Source: Camarhynchus parvulus
Taxonomy: Eukaryota > Chordata > Aves > Passeriformes > Thraupidae
Reading direction: 5' to 3'
Assembly (NCBI RefSeq): GCF_901933205.1
Contig: NC_044585.1
Location: forward strand, 1,116,001-1,180,000
DNA length: 64,000 bases
Positions 11,801 through 24,357 of this stretch are shown one piece after another. The position numbers and the translations under genes were made by a program. The notes under the pieces are model-generated. The model was not told the DNA's origin. It did no database searches and saw nothing but the letters and a program-made list of their open reading frames with translations. Within the stretch, counting starts at the first letter, position 1, and each line of letters begins with the position of its first letter.

Positions 11801-12756
11801 AACAAACACATCGAGCAGAGATGCCCTGTCCCTCATCACATTCCCAGGGGAGGTTCCTTGTGGGGGCACACACAGGGTCTGGCTGAAAATCGTTAAAATT
11901 CAAGATTAATTCTAAAATAGTCATAATTCCATCCTTCCTGAGAGCAATCCCAGAACCTGGAGTCAAAGACAGCCTGATGAGACTGGGAGCATCTTCTCTG
12001 TGGCCAAGTCTGCAGGGTCTTTGTGAGCTGCCACAGGACACCACAGTTCCATGAAATCCATGATATTTTGTCTTTTTCTCCTCAGACTCAGCTCTGCATC
12101 GCTCCCCAAGCTGTGACAGTCACCACAAAAATGGTGACACATTCCTGTCTAAGCTTCACACCTCCAGCTCGTCAGGAGGCTGAAATTCAGCACTAGAGTT
12201 GAGCCCAGCTGAAAAACCAGCTTGGATTTAGGTTCCAAGATGGAAATAACCTGATGTTGGCAAACTGGTATTCTGGGAGGTAACCATAGAAACATTCCCA
12301 GGGATGGATGGGGGAGATTGAAATTTGCAGGAAGGCAGGAGCAGGCTCTGGGTCCGTTTTTGTTGGTGTGAGGGCACCACCTTGGTGAGGGATCATTGAT
12401 TGCATTAAGGAAGGAGCTGCCTCCATGCAGCTGTGGGTGATTCCCACATGAATGAGAGCCCCTCTTCCCAAAGGAACAGCAGCTCCTGTGGGTTCCCACA
12501 TGCAGGTGTTGCAGCTCACATTTCCGTTATTATTCCATTTTTGTTCCGTTATTATTCCATTATTCCATTATGGAGTGTGAGCACAGTGCCTGGAGTGCCC
12601 CAAGCTGGAAACTGGGACCAAATTGCTGCCCTTGGAGCCAGAGGTTGGATGTTGTGGAAGAGGCTCCTGCTTTTAAAACTGGGAAGAGTCCAAGGAGTGC
12701 AGGGGAGAACTTCCCAATTTGGCACAGGGCTGAAGCTCTTCTCCTGAGGAGCAGCT
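11801..12756. other. No gene seen
   Basis: No exon or recognised element. A short TTATTCCATT repeat lies at about 12526-12571. Confidence 0.45.
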
Positions 12757-12910
12757 GAGGGAGGGGAGGGGAGGGGAGGGGGGGAGGGGGGGAGGGGAGG
12801 GGAGGAGGGAAAAAGAGGAGAGGAAAAAAAAAGAGGAGAGGAGAGGAGAGGAGAGGAGAGGAGAGGAGAGGAGAGGAGAGGAGAGGAGAGGAGAGGAGAG
12901 GAGAGGAGAG
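12757..12910. repeat. (GGGGA)n / (GAGAG)n purine tract
   Basis: About 150 bp entirely of purines on the plus strand. The left half is GGGGA-like with G-runs of four to six; the right half is a near-perfect GGAGA pentamer array. The left half can form G-quadruplexes, and the whole is a mirror-type tract prone to triplex structure. Confidence 0.95.
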
Positions 12911-13247
12911 CCCCTTGCAGGGCCTAAAGGGGCTCCAGGAGAGCTGGAGAGGGACTGGGGACAAGGGATGGAGGGACAGGACACAGGGAATGGCTCCCAC
13001 TGCCAGAGGGCAGGGATGGATGGGATATTGGGAATTAGGAATTGTTCCCTGGCAGGGTGGGCAGGCCCTGGCACAGGGTGCCCAGAGCAGCTGGGGCTGC
13101 CCCTGGATCCCTGGCAGTGCCCAAGGCCAGGCTGGACACTGGGGCTGGGAGCAGCCTGGGACAGTGGGAGGTGTCCCTGCCATGGCAGGGGTGGCACTGG
13201 ATGGGCTTTAATGTCCCTTCCCACCCAAACCATTCCATGGTTCCAGG
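12908..13247 (+). mobile_element. CR1 LINE 3' fragment, complete 3' end
   Basis: Sense copy running from 'CCTTGCAGGGCCTAAAGGGG' to the 3' end 'CCCAAACCATTCCATGG'. The GAGGA array directly abuts its 5' truncation point, which suggests the pentamer array grew from the junction. Confidence 0.93.
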
Positions 13248-13941
13248 ACACAGCCCTGATCTAAAGTCCAGCAAGTGCCATCCCCCAACACCCCCAGCAG
13301 CTCCCAGCCCCTCCCAGGCAATCCAGGCCTGGCAGAAATCCAATTTCCAAAATACAGATTTGCACCAGTCCTTGTGGGTGTGAACAGCTCTTTATTTATT
13401 GCATCCTTCTGCTTTTAGAAACTCAACACTGCACTCTCTGTTTGCCAAAAAAAAACCTGTGCCACTTGTGTGACACAAAAACCTGGGGACATTCTCCATG
13501 CACTTAGCAAGAGCAGGCACAAGATTTTGGACAAGTCTCCCTATTGATGAACTTCCACACACATGAAAATCCAAATTAAAGCCATCAAACTTGATTGGCT
13601 TTGGTGTTGTAGCCCTGTGCTCCCCACACTTGTTTGGATAATCTCTAATGAATCATTAGGTGGGAATTGGAAGAGCAATCAGGGTTTAATTTGTTTCACA
13701 ATACTCCTGCAAGATTCCATGTTTATTTTAATTATATTGAAAACCAGGAATCCTTCATGGAAACTTGTTCTGAACTGTTGCTGCTGGGACAGTGAAAACA
13801 AAAAAAAAAGGAGAACTAAACCTATGAACTCAGTAAAACCACTCAGATATTAGGATATTTCTCTGCTTTATCCTCCCTGCCTGCCACTGGACCTACAGAA
13901 TAAGCAAAGTCTGGACAGAGAATCCCAGAATCATCACAGAG

Positions 13942-14015
13942 CCATGGAATGAGTTGGGTTGGGAGGGCCTTAAAGCCCATCCAGTTCCAGCCCCTGCCCT
14001 GGGCCTTCCCTGGAC
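13942..14015 (-). mobile_element. CR1 LINE short 3' fragment
   Basis: Antisense remnant of about 70 bp: 'CCATGGAATGAGTTGGGTTG' followed by 'CCTTAAAGCCCATCCAGTTC'. Confidence 0.7.
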
Positions 14016-14327
14016 CAGGAGCAGAGGAGATGAGGCTCAGGAAGGGCTCGGGACAGAGATCCCATTCCAGAGGTTTTCCAGAAGAAAGGGTGTGGGTCTA
14101 AGGTCAGTTCATTGCTGCTTGTGGACATTCCTCCATGGAAATTGTATTCCATACATCTTCACAACAAAAACATTGCTGTGAGCCCCAGGCACCATCAAAG
14201 TTCTCCCCCCCAAAAAAAAACTCTAAAAACACTACGAAGGACCAAGGCTTGAATGGTCCCATGGAGATTTTCATGTCTTTGTTTTTAATTCTCGCTTTAA
14301 ATTCAGTACAGCTACTTCTCATAGGCA

Positions 14328-14610
14328 TTCCAGAATCATGGAATCACTGAGATTAGAAAACCCTTCCAGGATCACCAGTCCCAGCTGTGCCTGACCTTGT
14401 CCCCACCCAGAGCTCTGAGTGCCACCTCCAATCCTTCCTTGGGCACCTCCAGGGATGGGGACTCCAAATGTCCCTTCCAAGGCCTGAGCACCCTTTCCGT
14501 GGGGAAATTCCTCCTGATGTCCAGCCTGAGCCTCTCCTGGAGCACCCTGAGGCCTTTTCCTCCCATCTGTGTGTCCCCAGGGAGTGAGGACTCACAGGGG
14601 TGAGTCTCAC
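14328..14610 (-). mobile_element. CR1 LINE 3' fragment, older subfamily
   Basis: Antisense. It begins 'AATCATGGAATCACTGAG' and contains 'CTTGGGCACCTCCAGGGATG' and 'CTCCTGATGTCCAGCCTGAG'. The last block is typical of the CR1 segment just upstream of the 3' noncoding region. It is more diverged than the copies at 11.4 and 12.9 kb. Confidence 0.85.
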
Positions 14611-15579
14611 AGGATCACCCTCACTGGAGCTGGCCCAGCTCCTTGTCACAGGCTACAAACCCTGCTTGCATCAGGAAAAAAATTATCTGGGAAAACAAAT
14701 CTCCTATTTCCACCCCAAACCCCGGTGTCCTGCCAATGGTACAACGCACAGAGAGGCACAGCTGACTTATTTGTCTTTTCTTTTCCCTGTGTCAAAGGCT
14801 AAAATAAACCCAGAGCAGAATCTAAACCCAAAAAACCAGCCCCATTTCTCCCTTTCCAACATGCTGTTAATAAATTTGGGCTGATGATCTATTTGAGGGG
14901 GACACGCTCCTGCCCTTTCTTTGTGGTATCTGGACAGAGCTTCTCTATAAAATTAATAACAAGAATTAAATCCCCAGTGAGCTCCAGGCAGTATCTGATC
15001 CTTCTCCCTGCCAAGGACAAAGCCCTGCTCCGTGTAGCTTTAACGGGGCTCTGATAACCAGAGCAGAAGAGAAGAATTGGATTTTAGCACAAAGACTTTT
15101 AGAGATTTTCAAATATAGTCCCAAAAGGAGCTTGAAACCAAACATTGATATTTTCTTCCTGGGTAATTCTTGAGGGGGGAATTCCAAGCAGCCAATGAAA
15201 GGATTTAATTTGGACACAATGCAGCGGGATTTTGATTCTGAAATTGGATAATCAATTACAATATATTATACCATAAACATATTGGTCTCTGCAGTCTGGC
15301 AGGCAACAGTTGGAAAAGAAAATGGGGAAAGTTTCCATTGCAATATCCTGCGAGGATCAAAAATCCTCCCCTTGGAGAGCCAAGGCAGAGGGAAACCCTG
15401 GAGGCCTTTGGAGTGGAAGGAGCTGTGGACACGTGGAGTTTGCTGGGGCTGATGCAGACCCCTCCAAAAGTGGTGGTGGCCCAAAGGGAGGCAGCTCCTG
15501 GGTCACACTCATGGCCAGCGCTCCAGAGGCAGCTCCTCCACCTGGGGTTTCTGCTCACTTCTCTCACTGGGATGTGGAA

Positions 15580-15800
15580 CCACAGAATCGTGGAAAATCC
15601 TGAGCTGGGAGGGACCCAAAAGAGCTGGAGAGGGACTGGGGACAAGGGATGGAGGGACAGGACACAGGGAATGGCTCCCACTGCCAGATGGCAGGCATGG
15701 ATGGGATATTGGGAATTAGGAATTGTTCTCTGAGAAGGACCCACCAGGAACATCAAATCCAGCTCCCAGCCCTGCACAGACTCCCCCACAATCACACTAG
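15580..15800 (-). mobile_element. CR1 fragment (older subfamily) interrupted by a second CR1 piece
   Basis: Outer antisense copy: 'AATCCTGAGCTGGGAGGGAC' on the left and 'CAAATCCAGCTCCCAGCCCT' on the right, split at its GGACCCA motif by a 118-bp CR1 piece in the opposite orientation. Confidence 0.8.
15619..15736 (+). mobile_element. Internal CR1 piece nested in another CR1
   Basis: Sense-oriented 118 bp with 'GAGCTGGAGAGGGACTGGGG' and 'GGGATATTGGGAATTAGGAA', matching the interior of the 12.9-kb copy. It is flanked by the 7-bp direct repeat GGACCCA (15612-15618 and 15737-15743). It lacks the last roughly 200 bp of the CR1 3' end, so it is not a normal full-3'-end insertion. Confidence 0.8.
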
Positions 15801-15955
15801 GACCTGATGGAATCAAAATACTCAGTCAACACTGAGGCCCATCTTCCCATTCCCTGATCTCCATGTGAGAACAGGGGGAAGGAAAACACAATTTTATCCC
15901 TGTACGTGGAGCATCTCATGGTGACCACAGCTCAGGACTCAGTCTGAGGGCTTCA

Positions 15956-15968
15956 AATTTGTTTTTGC

Positions 15969-16004
<36 letters not shown>

Positions 16005-16023
16005 AAACAAAGAGAAAGAATCC
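15956..16023. repeat. Short poly(A)-bearing insert with 13-bp direct repeats
   Basis: A 68-bp insert: 'TTTGTTTTTGCAAGT', then about 31 A residues, then 'GGAAACAAAGAGAAAG'. It is flanked by the 13-bp direct repeat TCTGAGGGCTTCA (15943-15955 and 16024-16036). A related sequence occurs in reverse at about 19990-20060. The direct repeats look like target-site duplications of a retroposition event. Confidence 0.65.
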
Positions 16024-16719
16024 TCTGAGGGCTTCAGGTGAGTCTTTGTGCTCAATGACACCTCCTGTCCTTTCTCCAGGTGTTTCTTTAGGCACAGATG
16101 GAATTCCCTGATCCATCCAGACACCAAGAACAGGAATTGTGCAATTCAGCCTTATTCTGGGGGAAAAACCACCAAATTAAATGAAATTTTTAATGAAAAA
16201 GCCCAAACCATTCCATTGAGCCTGGCCTATATCTGCTCTCATATCATCCTCTTCACTGGCTGCCCATTTCCACTGCACAGTCTCAGGAATTCCCATTCCC
16301 ACTCCATTCTGGCATTTAGGAGTTGCTCCTGTATCTCTGTTCCAGCTGAGCCAGCCCAGCCTCCCTTGTCCATCCTGGAGGCCACCCCAGGTCTCTGTCC
16401 CTCTTGTTGCCTTTCTCTGCTCCAATGTCTCTTTTCCAGCCTGTTCCTGCTTTTCCAGCACAGGGATCAGGGGTGTACCCTGGAGGAGCAGCAACCCCTA
16501 GAATCTTCTCCATCCCTTCATCCTAACATCACCTAAAGGATCTGTGGCATCCCCGAGCCTGAATGTGCAGAGGAATCCTTGGAGCTGCTCCAAGATTTCT
16601 CTCTGTGAGTCTCCCTCTGAAGTTTTTCTCATCTGCCTCATGATGGTTGTAAAAGGACAGAAACTGGGACCACCAAAGAAGACCCTGGCTGGAATCCTGG
16701 TCTTGCTGGAGATGGTTGC

Positions 16720-17599
16720 TCGCCACGATCCTGAAAACCCTGCTGGTTTGCCAAGCTGTTGTTCACAGGTGTGTTTGCTGCCATGGGACACTGAGCCTGC
16801 TGAGAAAAGAAGAGGCACCTTGCCCTTCTTTGCCTGCACTCGCTTTCACAACAATGGCCCTGGAATTTCCCCACCTCTCGGCCTGGTTGGACTTTTCTGG
16901 GGTAACCATTGGTGGTCCCCAGGGAAGATCCTTCATCTGCTTTTCAACCACCGTGAGGGACGGACTGAGATGGGAGAAGCCTCTCCCTCAAGGACTGAGA
17001 CAGGAAACCCCCGTGTGGAGAAGCTCCTCCTCCTCCCAAGGGCTGGGACTGAAACCCCCAGCCCGGGGGAGCTGTGTGGGAGAGCTGACCTGACCAAAGC
17101 CAGATGTTTGCCTGCAGGTGTGGCCATTGGACCAAGAAGACAATGGTTCTCACCCACTGCTGAGAACATGGACTGTGTGTACCCTTCTCCAATACCTTCT
17201 TTTCCCTCAGCAATTACAATGGACTATTCTTTATTGCATCTGATTCCATTTCAAGACCTGTCCCCCTCCCCTACCAAAAAGGACTATAAAGAACCTTGAG
17301 CTGACCAGAATCTCTGAGATCTCCCCTGACAGGACCAGGCAAACTCCATCACCTGAAGACTTCAAAGGACTTTGTCTCTCTACATCTGATAGCCATATAC
17401 CTTCCTGCTCTTGCTCCCTCTCTTTTCCCTACTATTTCCTTTTTCCCAATCTCCCCTAATGCATTTTGCTGGGGTCATTCAATAAAGGTGCATCTGTTTT
17501 TGATTATTACTGCAAACCCCTCTGCTGTGTTGGTGTTTTGCACTCTGAGATCAACCCATGAACCATCACAAACCCCGTTTGTAAGGATGGATCGTGACA
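16720..17599 (+). mobile_element. Probable LTR, family D
   Basis: The right end is clear: CTATAAAG TATA-like box at about 17283, AATAAA at 17481-17486, then an R/U5-like stretch ending GGATCGTGACA at 17599. The left end is inferred from CGCCACGATCCTG at about 16722, which is close to the inverse of the right terminus but mutated. No clear target duplication was found. A 251-codon plus-strand frame runs through the element (16544-17299) and is probably incidental. Confidence 0.6.
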
Positions 17600-18543
17600 C
17601 CCTCCTGAGCAGGAACAGCTGCTCCAGGGCACACCTTGGGAAGTGACTGGTTTTGCTTGGCAATTGTTGCATTTCCTTGGAATTTCCAGGCTGGATCATG
17701 GAGCATCCCAAGATCCTGCAGCGCTCTTTGCCATCAGCTGATGTTTCCCCCTCCAAGGTGGGAATGATGTGGGAAGAGCCCATTTTGCTCAGCAGATTGG
17801 ATTTCTACTTCCAGCTGAACTGAGGGAAGGAGATGAGGCTGAGTTTACTCATCCTAGGGGAAAAAAAACACAGCAGCAAATTAAAAGTTCTGGAGAACAA
17901 TTTTCCTAATTAACTCCCAGACTCCAAGCCCCAGACCTGGTGTATTTATTAATCTTATGACTCAGAAATGCATTTTTCTATACATGGCTCATCTGTCTTG
18001 TACTTTAACAGCTATTCTGTGTCCATCTTCAGGAACATTGGCTGAAAAATATTGGACATAAAAAAGAATGGATGGGTGAAACCTAATACATGTAAAGAAA
18101 CTCCTGGATTTTACTGCTTTCCCTACATTCTTGTCATGTTGAGGAATGTAAGGAATTTCCCAGCACAAGGAGGGCAATAACACTGAGCAACTTTAACATG
18201 CTGTATAATAACCTGGAATATTAAAATTAATTGCTTAATTGAAAGGAATTGGGTGAATTAGTACAGCAATAAAACCTCCAAAGTGGAGAAAGTGCTTAAA
18301 AATTCACTATATGTTATTTGTATTTTATTTTATGTATTTTCTACTGTAGAAAACAGAAAGGCTCCTTGCACACTCCAGACATCTCAGTTTATAGATCCAC
18401 ATAATTCAAATTCATTCCACCAAATCACATGTCACACTTTCTGAATTAGTGCATACATGGATTGCTTATCAAATGGACCTGACCTGGAAAATGCAGGGAA
18501 GTGGAAACGTTAAATTCACTGGGATAAAGGTTCCAAGAAAAAT
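17600..18543. other. No gene seen
   Basis: A/T-rich DNA from about 17.9 to 18.45 kb with no supported exon, RNA gene or repeat family. Confidence 0.45.
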
Positions 18544-18682
18544 AGGTCTCGTCTCTTCTCTCTTCTCTCTTCTCTCTTCTCTCTTCTCTCTTCTCTCTTC
18601 TCTCTTCTCTCTTCTCTCTCTCTTCTCTTCTCTTCTCTTCTCTTCTCTTCTCTTCTCTTCTCTTCTCTTCTCTTCTCTCTTA
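18544..18682. repeat. (TTCTCTC)n / (TTCTC)n pyrimidine tract
   Basis: About 140 bp of pure pyrimidine: a CTCTTCT heptamer array on the left, then a CTCTT pentamer array on the right. Open frames across it (Leu/Ser-Phe or Arg/Glu-Lys) are repeat artefacts. Confidence 0.96.
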
Positions 18683-20662
18683 GGAGAAATCCACACTGGC
18701 TGCTCTTCCTTCATCCACCAGGGCTCCTTTGAGGCCGTGGACTCTGCTTGGAGGTCACTGTCCCAGGTATAATTCCTGTAGAAATTCAGCTTTTCTTAGG
18801 AATTTTCTGTCCGTGTCCTTTTTGGGACAATCCTGACACAGATAATGCCTCAGTTAGGGATGCACCAAACGTGTTTTTGTGTCTCTCAAGTACAAAGGGA
18901 AGAGCAGTGCAAAGGGGGCCTGGGTGGGACCTTCTGACCTGCAGAGGTTCAGCAGATGATGCTCCTGAAGGTCCCCCTGCCCTGGATCCCTGGGCAGGAG
19001 TGGGAAGAGGAGATCCAGTGAACTGCAGTGGGGTCAAGACAGAAATTTGGAATTTTTCTTGCTGTCCCAGGGGAGGATCTTGAAATCCCTGAAAGAGGCT
19101 GAGGACAATGGAGACCTGGGTGTGAGGAGCTCTCCAGCCTCCTGTTTGCCAGCAGCATTCAGGCCCTGGTTTGATGGCATCTTCCAAAAAAAAAGAATGA
19201 AAAAGGCTTCACACGACTTTCCTGATCATCCTTTGGGAAGGAACAGATCCAAAGGGAAGCTGGGTGTGAAAGCACCACCCAACTTCCTGTGAGATGTTCT
19301 TCCCCTACTCCTCTCACCTGAGCACCCATCACTCCTTCTTGGGTAAATCCTGATGTCCCTAAAAATATTTATTCTGAATCTTGCTGTGGACCCCATTCCC
19401 TGGGGAATCCTGCAGCTGGGAGTTTAATTACCCAGCTCCTCATTAGTGTGTCCTCTCCACCAGCCACTGCTCAGCCCCAGAACCACAGATCTGACCACCA
19501 ACTCCAATCTGGACAAACTCCAGCAGGTTAATTGCTTTATTTAAAGCAAATTTATTTAAATTGCTGCATTTCCAATTAGTTCAGCTCAGATTCCAACTCC
19601 TTCAACTCAAACCCGTGGCATGGCAGAGTTTCTTTTGGAGAGCAAAATCATTCCTTCCTTGCCTTTAGGGATAAAAGTTTGGGGTCATTATATTTTGCCT
19701 CGGTCCCCTGGGATTACCCAGCACATCTGAAATCTGGAGTTCCATCACAAACACATAAAGAAATGTGAAATTATTGTCTGGAGCATTTCAGGATTCTGTT
19801 ACAAACTGGAGATCTCCTTGTCATTATCAACTCTTTCCATAGGCACTTTTTTTTTCCTGGGAATCTTTGAACCCCATTAGCATAATAAGCTGTTCCTCAA
19901 ATCCTGATTGCTAATTAAAGCCATATATTATTGTCAGCTCCCCCATTGCTGTGTGGGCTCAGTTTTCTCTCATTAAAGTGTAATAAATGCCTCTTTTTTT
20001 CCTTTCTTTTTGTTTCCCTTTTTCCATCTTTTTTTTTTTTTAACTTGCAAAAACAAACTCAAACTGAACTTACATAAAACAGGATTAGTTCTTTTCCTGC
20101 TTTCTGGAGGGAAACTCTACAGCTTATTCAGCACATTTTCCATGTGTTTTCCACAAATAAAGGACTGTATTGACTCCCAAAGATATCACACAGCTCCGGA
20201 GCTAATTAAAGTCAGCCTCTGTGCAATTATCACAGCACAGGGAGAGCACTAACAGCTGAAAATTCACAGATTTTCTTTGAAACTCAACCCTGGAGTTACT
20301 CTGTGCAAATACTAAATGAGAAAGTCAATTCCAAAAATAAAAAAATTAAAAAAAAAAAAAATCCAGGGAAGATGGTTGTTCTCAGCACAGAGGGGGTTTA
20401 AACAGCTCAGGAGTCCCACGAGGGTTCCATGACCCAAAATTAGGAGACAAAAGGAGATGTGGGATGTTAGACTGGAACCCAGCTGAGACAGGCTGAGCAG
20501 CCTCTTCCCACAGAGGAAATATCACCAGAAATATCCATGAGACTCCAGAGGAGTGAGAAAAAACAAGAAGCCACGAAGGGAAGGAGAACAAAGAAAACGT
20601 TGGACTTGGTGGTCTTGGGGGTCTTTTCCAGTCTTCATGATTCCAGGAACACATGGCTGGAG
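18683..20662. other. No gene seen
   Basis: Contains the inverse copy of the 15.96-kb A-rich insert at about 19990-20060 and a short A-run at 20348-20360. Nothing else is supported. Confidence 0.45.
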
Positions 20663-21118
20663 AGGCTGATTGTATTGTATTGTATTACATTATATTATAT
20701 TATATTATATTATATTATATTATATTATATTATATTATATTATATTATATTATATTATATTATATTATATTATATTATATTATATTATATTATATTATAT
20801 TATATTATATTATATTATATTAATGCTATACTAAAACTGTACTAAAGAAAGAGAAAGGAGACATCACAAGGCTAAACAAGAATGATAATGAAAGCTCATG
20901 ACTGACTCCTCAGAGTCCCACACAGCTGATGGTGATTGGTCATCAATTAAAAACAACTCACATGGAATGAATCAATGATGCACCTGTTGGTGAGCAACCT
21001 CCAAACCACATTCCCAAGCAATCAGATAATTATTCTTGTCAATCTTTTCTGAGGCTTCTCAGCTTCCCAGGAGAAGAAATCCTGACAAAGGGATTTTTTA
21101 GAAAATATCACGGTGACA
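20663..21118 (-). mobile_element. LTR, family C, copy 2, with internal ATATT array
   Basis: Minus-strand copy. Its 5' end is at 21118 (reverse complement TGTCACCGTGATATTTTC) and it shares the GATTGGTCATCAATTAAAA-type and AGTACAGTTTTAGTATAGCA-type blocks with the 25.6-kb copy. The 3' end is lost: only GGCTGAT of the 'ATCAGCC' block remains at 20664-20670. The A/T-rich block before the poly(A) signal has become a 150-bp pentamer array. Confidence 0.85.
20668..20822. repeat. (TATAT)n pentamer microsatellite inside an LTR
   Basis: About 27 near-perfect units of TATAT with a few TGTAT units at the left edge. It lies exactly where other family C LTRs have 'TAATATATATCATAAAATAA'. Confidence 0.95.
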
Positions 21119-22265
21119 GAGAATGTGGGACAGGACCAGCTCTCTCCCAGCTCCTGATTCTCACTTTCTTTCAGAAAAACAGCAGTTTCCAGAGAAAGGA
21201 ACAGCCCAACCAAAACAAGCTGGGATTTTGGAGTCTCTCCATGGTCTTTGGGAAAGACTCTGCCATGGCAGAGCGGGAATCAGGGAAGAAACAACTTCTA
21301 TCCTGGGAATAAATGCTCCTCCCATTCACTGCAGTGTTTCCCAGGCATTGACACAATTTTCTCCAAAAACCAGGATCCCACTGAAGACTTTCAGCCAGGA
21401 AGGTCCCTCTTCCTGTCAGGCTGGATACAGGAGAGGGTTAAAAGTGGAAGAGTGGTAAGGAGAGGGTAGATTCCAAGTGACCTGGCAGCTGGGAATGAGG
21501 CCTGGAAAACAAATGTGGGAAACCCATCTCTAACCCCTATTGCTCTGTTTTGGGAAGCAGAACCTCTGTGTAGGATAAGGGAGGTGTTTGGAAAGACTTG
21601 GAGGAAAATTCTTCCTCCCCAGTGGACTAAAAGCTCCATAACCATGATGTGGGATCCCAAAAAAACCTAGGGACATTCATAAGTGTAGGAAAAGCTCAGC
21701 AGTGTGGGGGAAAACACAGGAATTGTGCAAAAAGCCCAAAAGAAAAAGTCCCTCTGAGAAGTGCCTGCAGTGCAGTGTTTCCATTTCACTCCTTCACCTC
21801 CCCAAATTAAATTAATTACAAAGTATTAGCTGGAGTTATTAATCTTTCTGTAATTGCTATCTCAATAATAAGGAACTGATTAATGATTGCACTAGGAATT
21901 ATAATAATAATTATTAAAATTTATGCTGGCCACTAATTACCAAATTCCTGCTAATAGGTGAAATAGAATCATTGAACTTTCCCTTGGAGGAGTCAGAAAA
22001 GTGAGAGGAAACCCAAAGTTTTTGGGAGCTGTGGAACTGAATCCTGATGAGAATCATTCCAAGCCTGTGCTGACCTCCGTGCTGAGGTTCCTTCAGGGAA
22101 TGGTGGGATGTGCCCAGAGACACAGGAGGCACAATTCCTGCTATTGGATCATCACACAGACCCTTCTGGTGCCCTCCAGCCTCCTGGAGTTCAGCAAATT
22201 CCTAAATTAAGGCGTTTCTCAGAAGAGGGCTCAGCTGACCTTGGCAGTGCTCTGGTGAAATCAGA
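21119..22265. other. No gene seen
   Basis: Includes an A/T-rich patch (21800-21960). No exon or element recognised. Confidence 0.45.
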
Positions 22266-22560
22266 GGAAATCATGGAATTGTGGAATGGTTATGGTTGGA
22301 AAAGCCCTTTGAAAAAGCCACAACACCCCCACATGAAAATGAGAAATGCACTTATTTTATTTCACTTTCATTAACAGCAGCTACAAATGGCCCCAAAAGG
22401 AGAGGAACCAGGGACTGTGGACTTTGTCTTCTGCTCCCACCAAGATCTGCACTGGAACATCTCCTTCCACCCTAAATGGACAATTTCCACTCTCCCAGGT
22501 TCCTCCAAGCCCCATCCAGCACAGCCTTGGACACTTCCAGGGATGGGACAAAACCCCTGG
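22266..22560 (-). mobile_element. CR1 LINE 3' fragment, diverged
   Basis: Antisense. 'GGAATTGTGGAATGGTTATG' at the left and 'CAGCCTTGGACACTTCCAGG' at the right. The middle is degraded, consistent with an older insertion. Confidence 0.7.
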
Positions 22561-23954
22561 GCAAAAACAGAAAGAAAATGGGGACAAAGAAAATGAAGAG
22601 ATCAACTTTTCCTTTACAAGGACTTCCACTGGAGACCCAGAAACCTGGAAAGTTTTTAAGGTAATTAGCTCAAAATGAGGTAGTTAAGAATATCTACAGT
22701 GGAAGGAATCCTCATATGATGACTTTACAGTTAATATTTAATAATGGTCCTAAAAATACCTGTCTGAGCACAGTGGAAATTGTGGAGCCTCCGGGAGGTT
22801 GTTGGGCAAAAGTCCAAGGAGATATTTTTTATTTTCTGAGTTTTCAGAGGTGTGGGTCCCTCTCACCCCTTGCTGCTGTCATTCCTGGGGTGCCAGGGCT
22901 TTTTTCCCATATTTTGCCATTTTTTAAAGCTGTGTTAAAAATTCACCTGGAACAGATCAAAAAATGTTCAAGAATTGGTCTTTGCATCTCTGGAAAACTC
23001 TGTCAGCTCTGCCTTCCTCCTGCTGGATATTCCCTGGAGACACTGAGGCCAATCCCAGCTGGCTCAGTCCGCTCTACAAGGTCTTGAATTTGATTTTTGT
23101 GGATCAAAAGATCTTCCATCTCGTGATTCCTGAGTTTTCCAAGTGGGCTGAGATCCTCCACTGTGCAGAAGGAGATGGGAAGCACAGACCATGAACTCCA
23201 TGAGCTTTGAGGCACCAACAATTCCCACAAAATGGCCAGACATGGAGCCCTCTGGAGAAGGGAAGAGCAAGGTGGAACTTTATCCACCTTGAAGGAAACT
23301 GAAGCCCTGGTGGCTCTGCAGAGGTGTCATTTTCCTGGCAGTGCAGAATTCCACAGGATTGCTGCCTTCCTTCGCCTCTTCCATGTTATCAGCACATCCC
23401 TGTCCCAAAGGGAAAACTGAGCCCTGGGAAAGGCTGTGGAAGGAGCACATTTCCCAGTGGATGTTATTCCAATAAGAGCAGGGAATCCTGGAAGAGGCAC
23501 AGGTCAGGCCTCGTTCCCACCTGGTTTAAGTCCAGACTTTCACCTTAGGCCTGGGCTCAAGCTGGTTTTCCTTGGGATTTTCATTTCCATGTTTTACCAT
23601 CCCTTCCACATCCATAAGGAGGTGGTTGATCCTAGCTGCTGTGGGAAGGCAGAAAAACTCCAGGGCTTGGCAGGCAGGGATTTTTATTTTTTTATTATTA
23701 TTTCTATTTTTTTCTTTTTAATTTTTATTTTAATTTTTCTATAATAGACTTTCAAGTAATTCTAATGTGACAAAATCTTACCGGACAGGATGGCTGAATT
23801 CCCTACAGAAACCAAAACTATCCCAGGACCAAAGCCAGGGATTTGCCTCTTTCCCAAGCTGCATTCTCTCATTTTCTCCTGTGAAGTTCAAGAGAAGTGT
23901 GAGGATTGAGGACAATCACCCAGCTGTGTTGTAGGACATTCCCAGGCCTGAGTT
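22561..23954. other. No gene seen
   Basis: Contains a T-rich stretch at about 23683-23743. No supported exon, RNA gene or family-level repeat. Confidence 0.4.
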
Positions 23955-24060
23955 CACAGAATTCACAGAATTCTCAAAATTACTAGGTTGGAAGAGACCT
24001 TCGAGATCATTAAGTCCAGCCCATGCCCTGACACCTCGTTCTCCCTCTGCTCTCCAGAAT
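23955..24060 (-). mobile_element. CR1 LINE 3' remnant
   Basis: Antisense remnant with a doubled 'CACAGAATTCACAGAATTC' end, then 'GGTTGGAAGAGACCTTCGAG' and 'ATCATTAAGTCCAGCCC', typical of older CR1 3' ends. Confidence 0.75.
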
Positions 24061-24357
24061 TCCATGGCTTGGTGCCATCCCCTCAGTGCCTATTTTTATG
24101 CACATTCCTCAGGGAGAAGACACAATGTGGAATCACAGGGAAAATCCTTCCCTTCCTTGGGACACTGGCCACAGAACTCAGGGAGAAAGGGATAAGAGGC
24201 CAACTTTGAAAAACGGGGGAAATAACAGAGTAATAAATGACGGGTGAACCTAAATGTCTGCTTTGTGTGAGGGTGACAGCAGCAGGACAGCACCCACAAG
24301 GCCCAGCCTGAACTGAGCTTTCCCACAGGCTCTGATGGAGCACCGAGGCCATCAAAA

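Noticed and set aside
16544..17299. 251-codon plus-strand frame
   Set aside because: Lies mostly inside the family D LTR, shows no domain, and U3 regions of LTRs often contain long chance frames.
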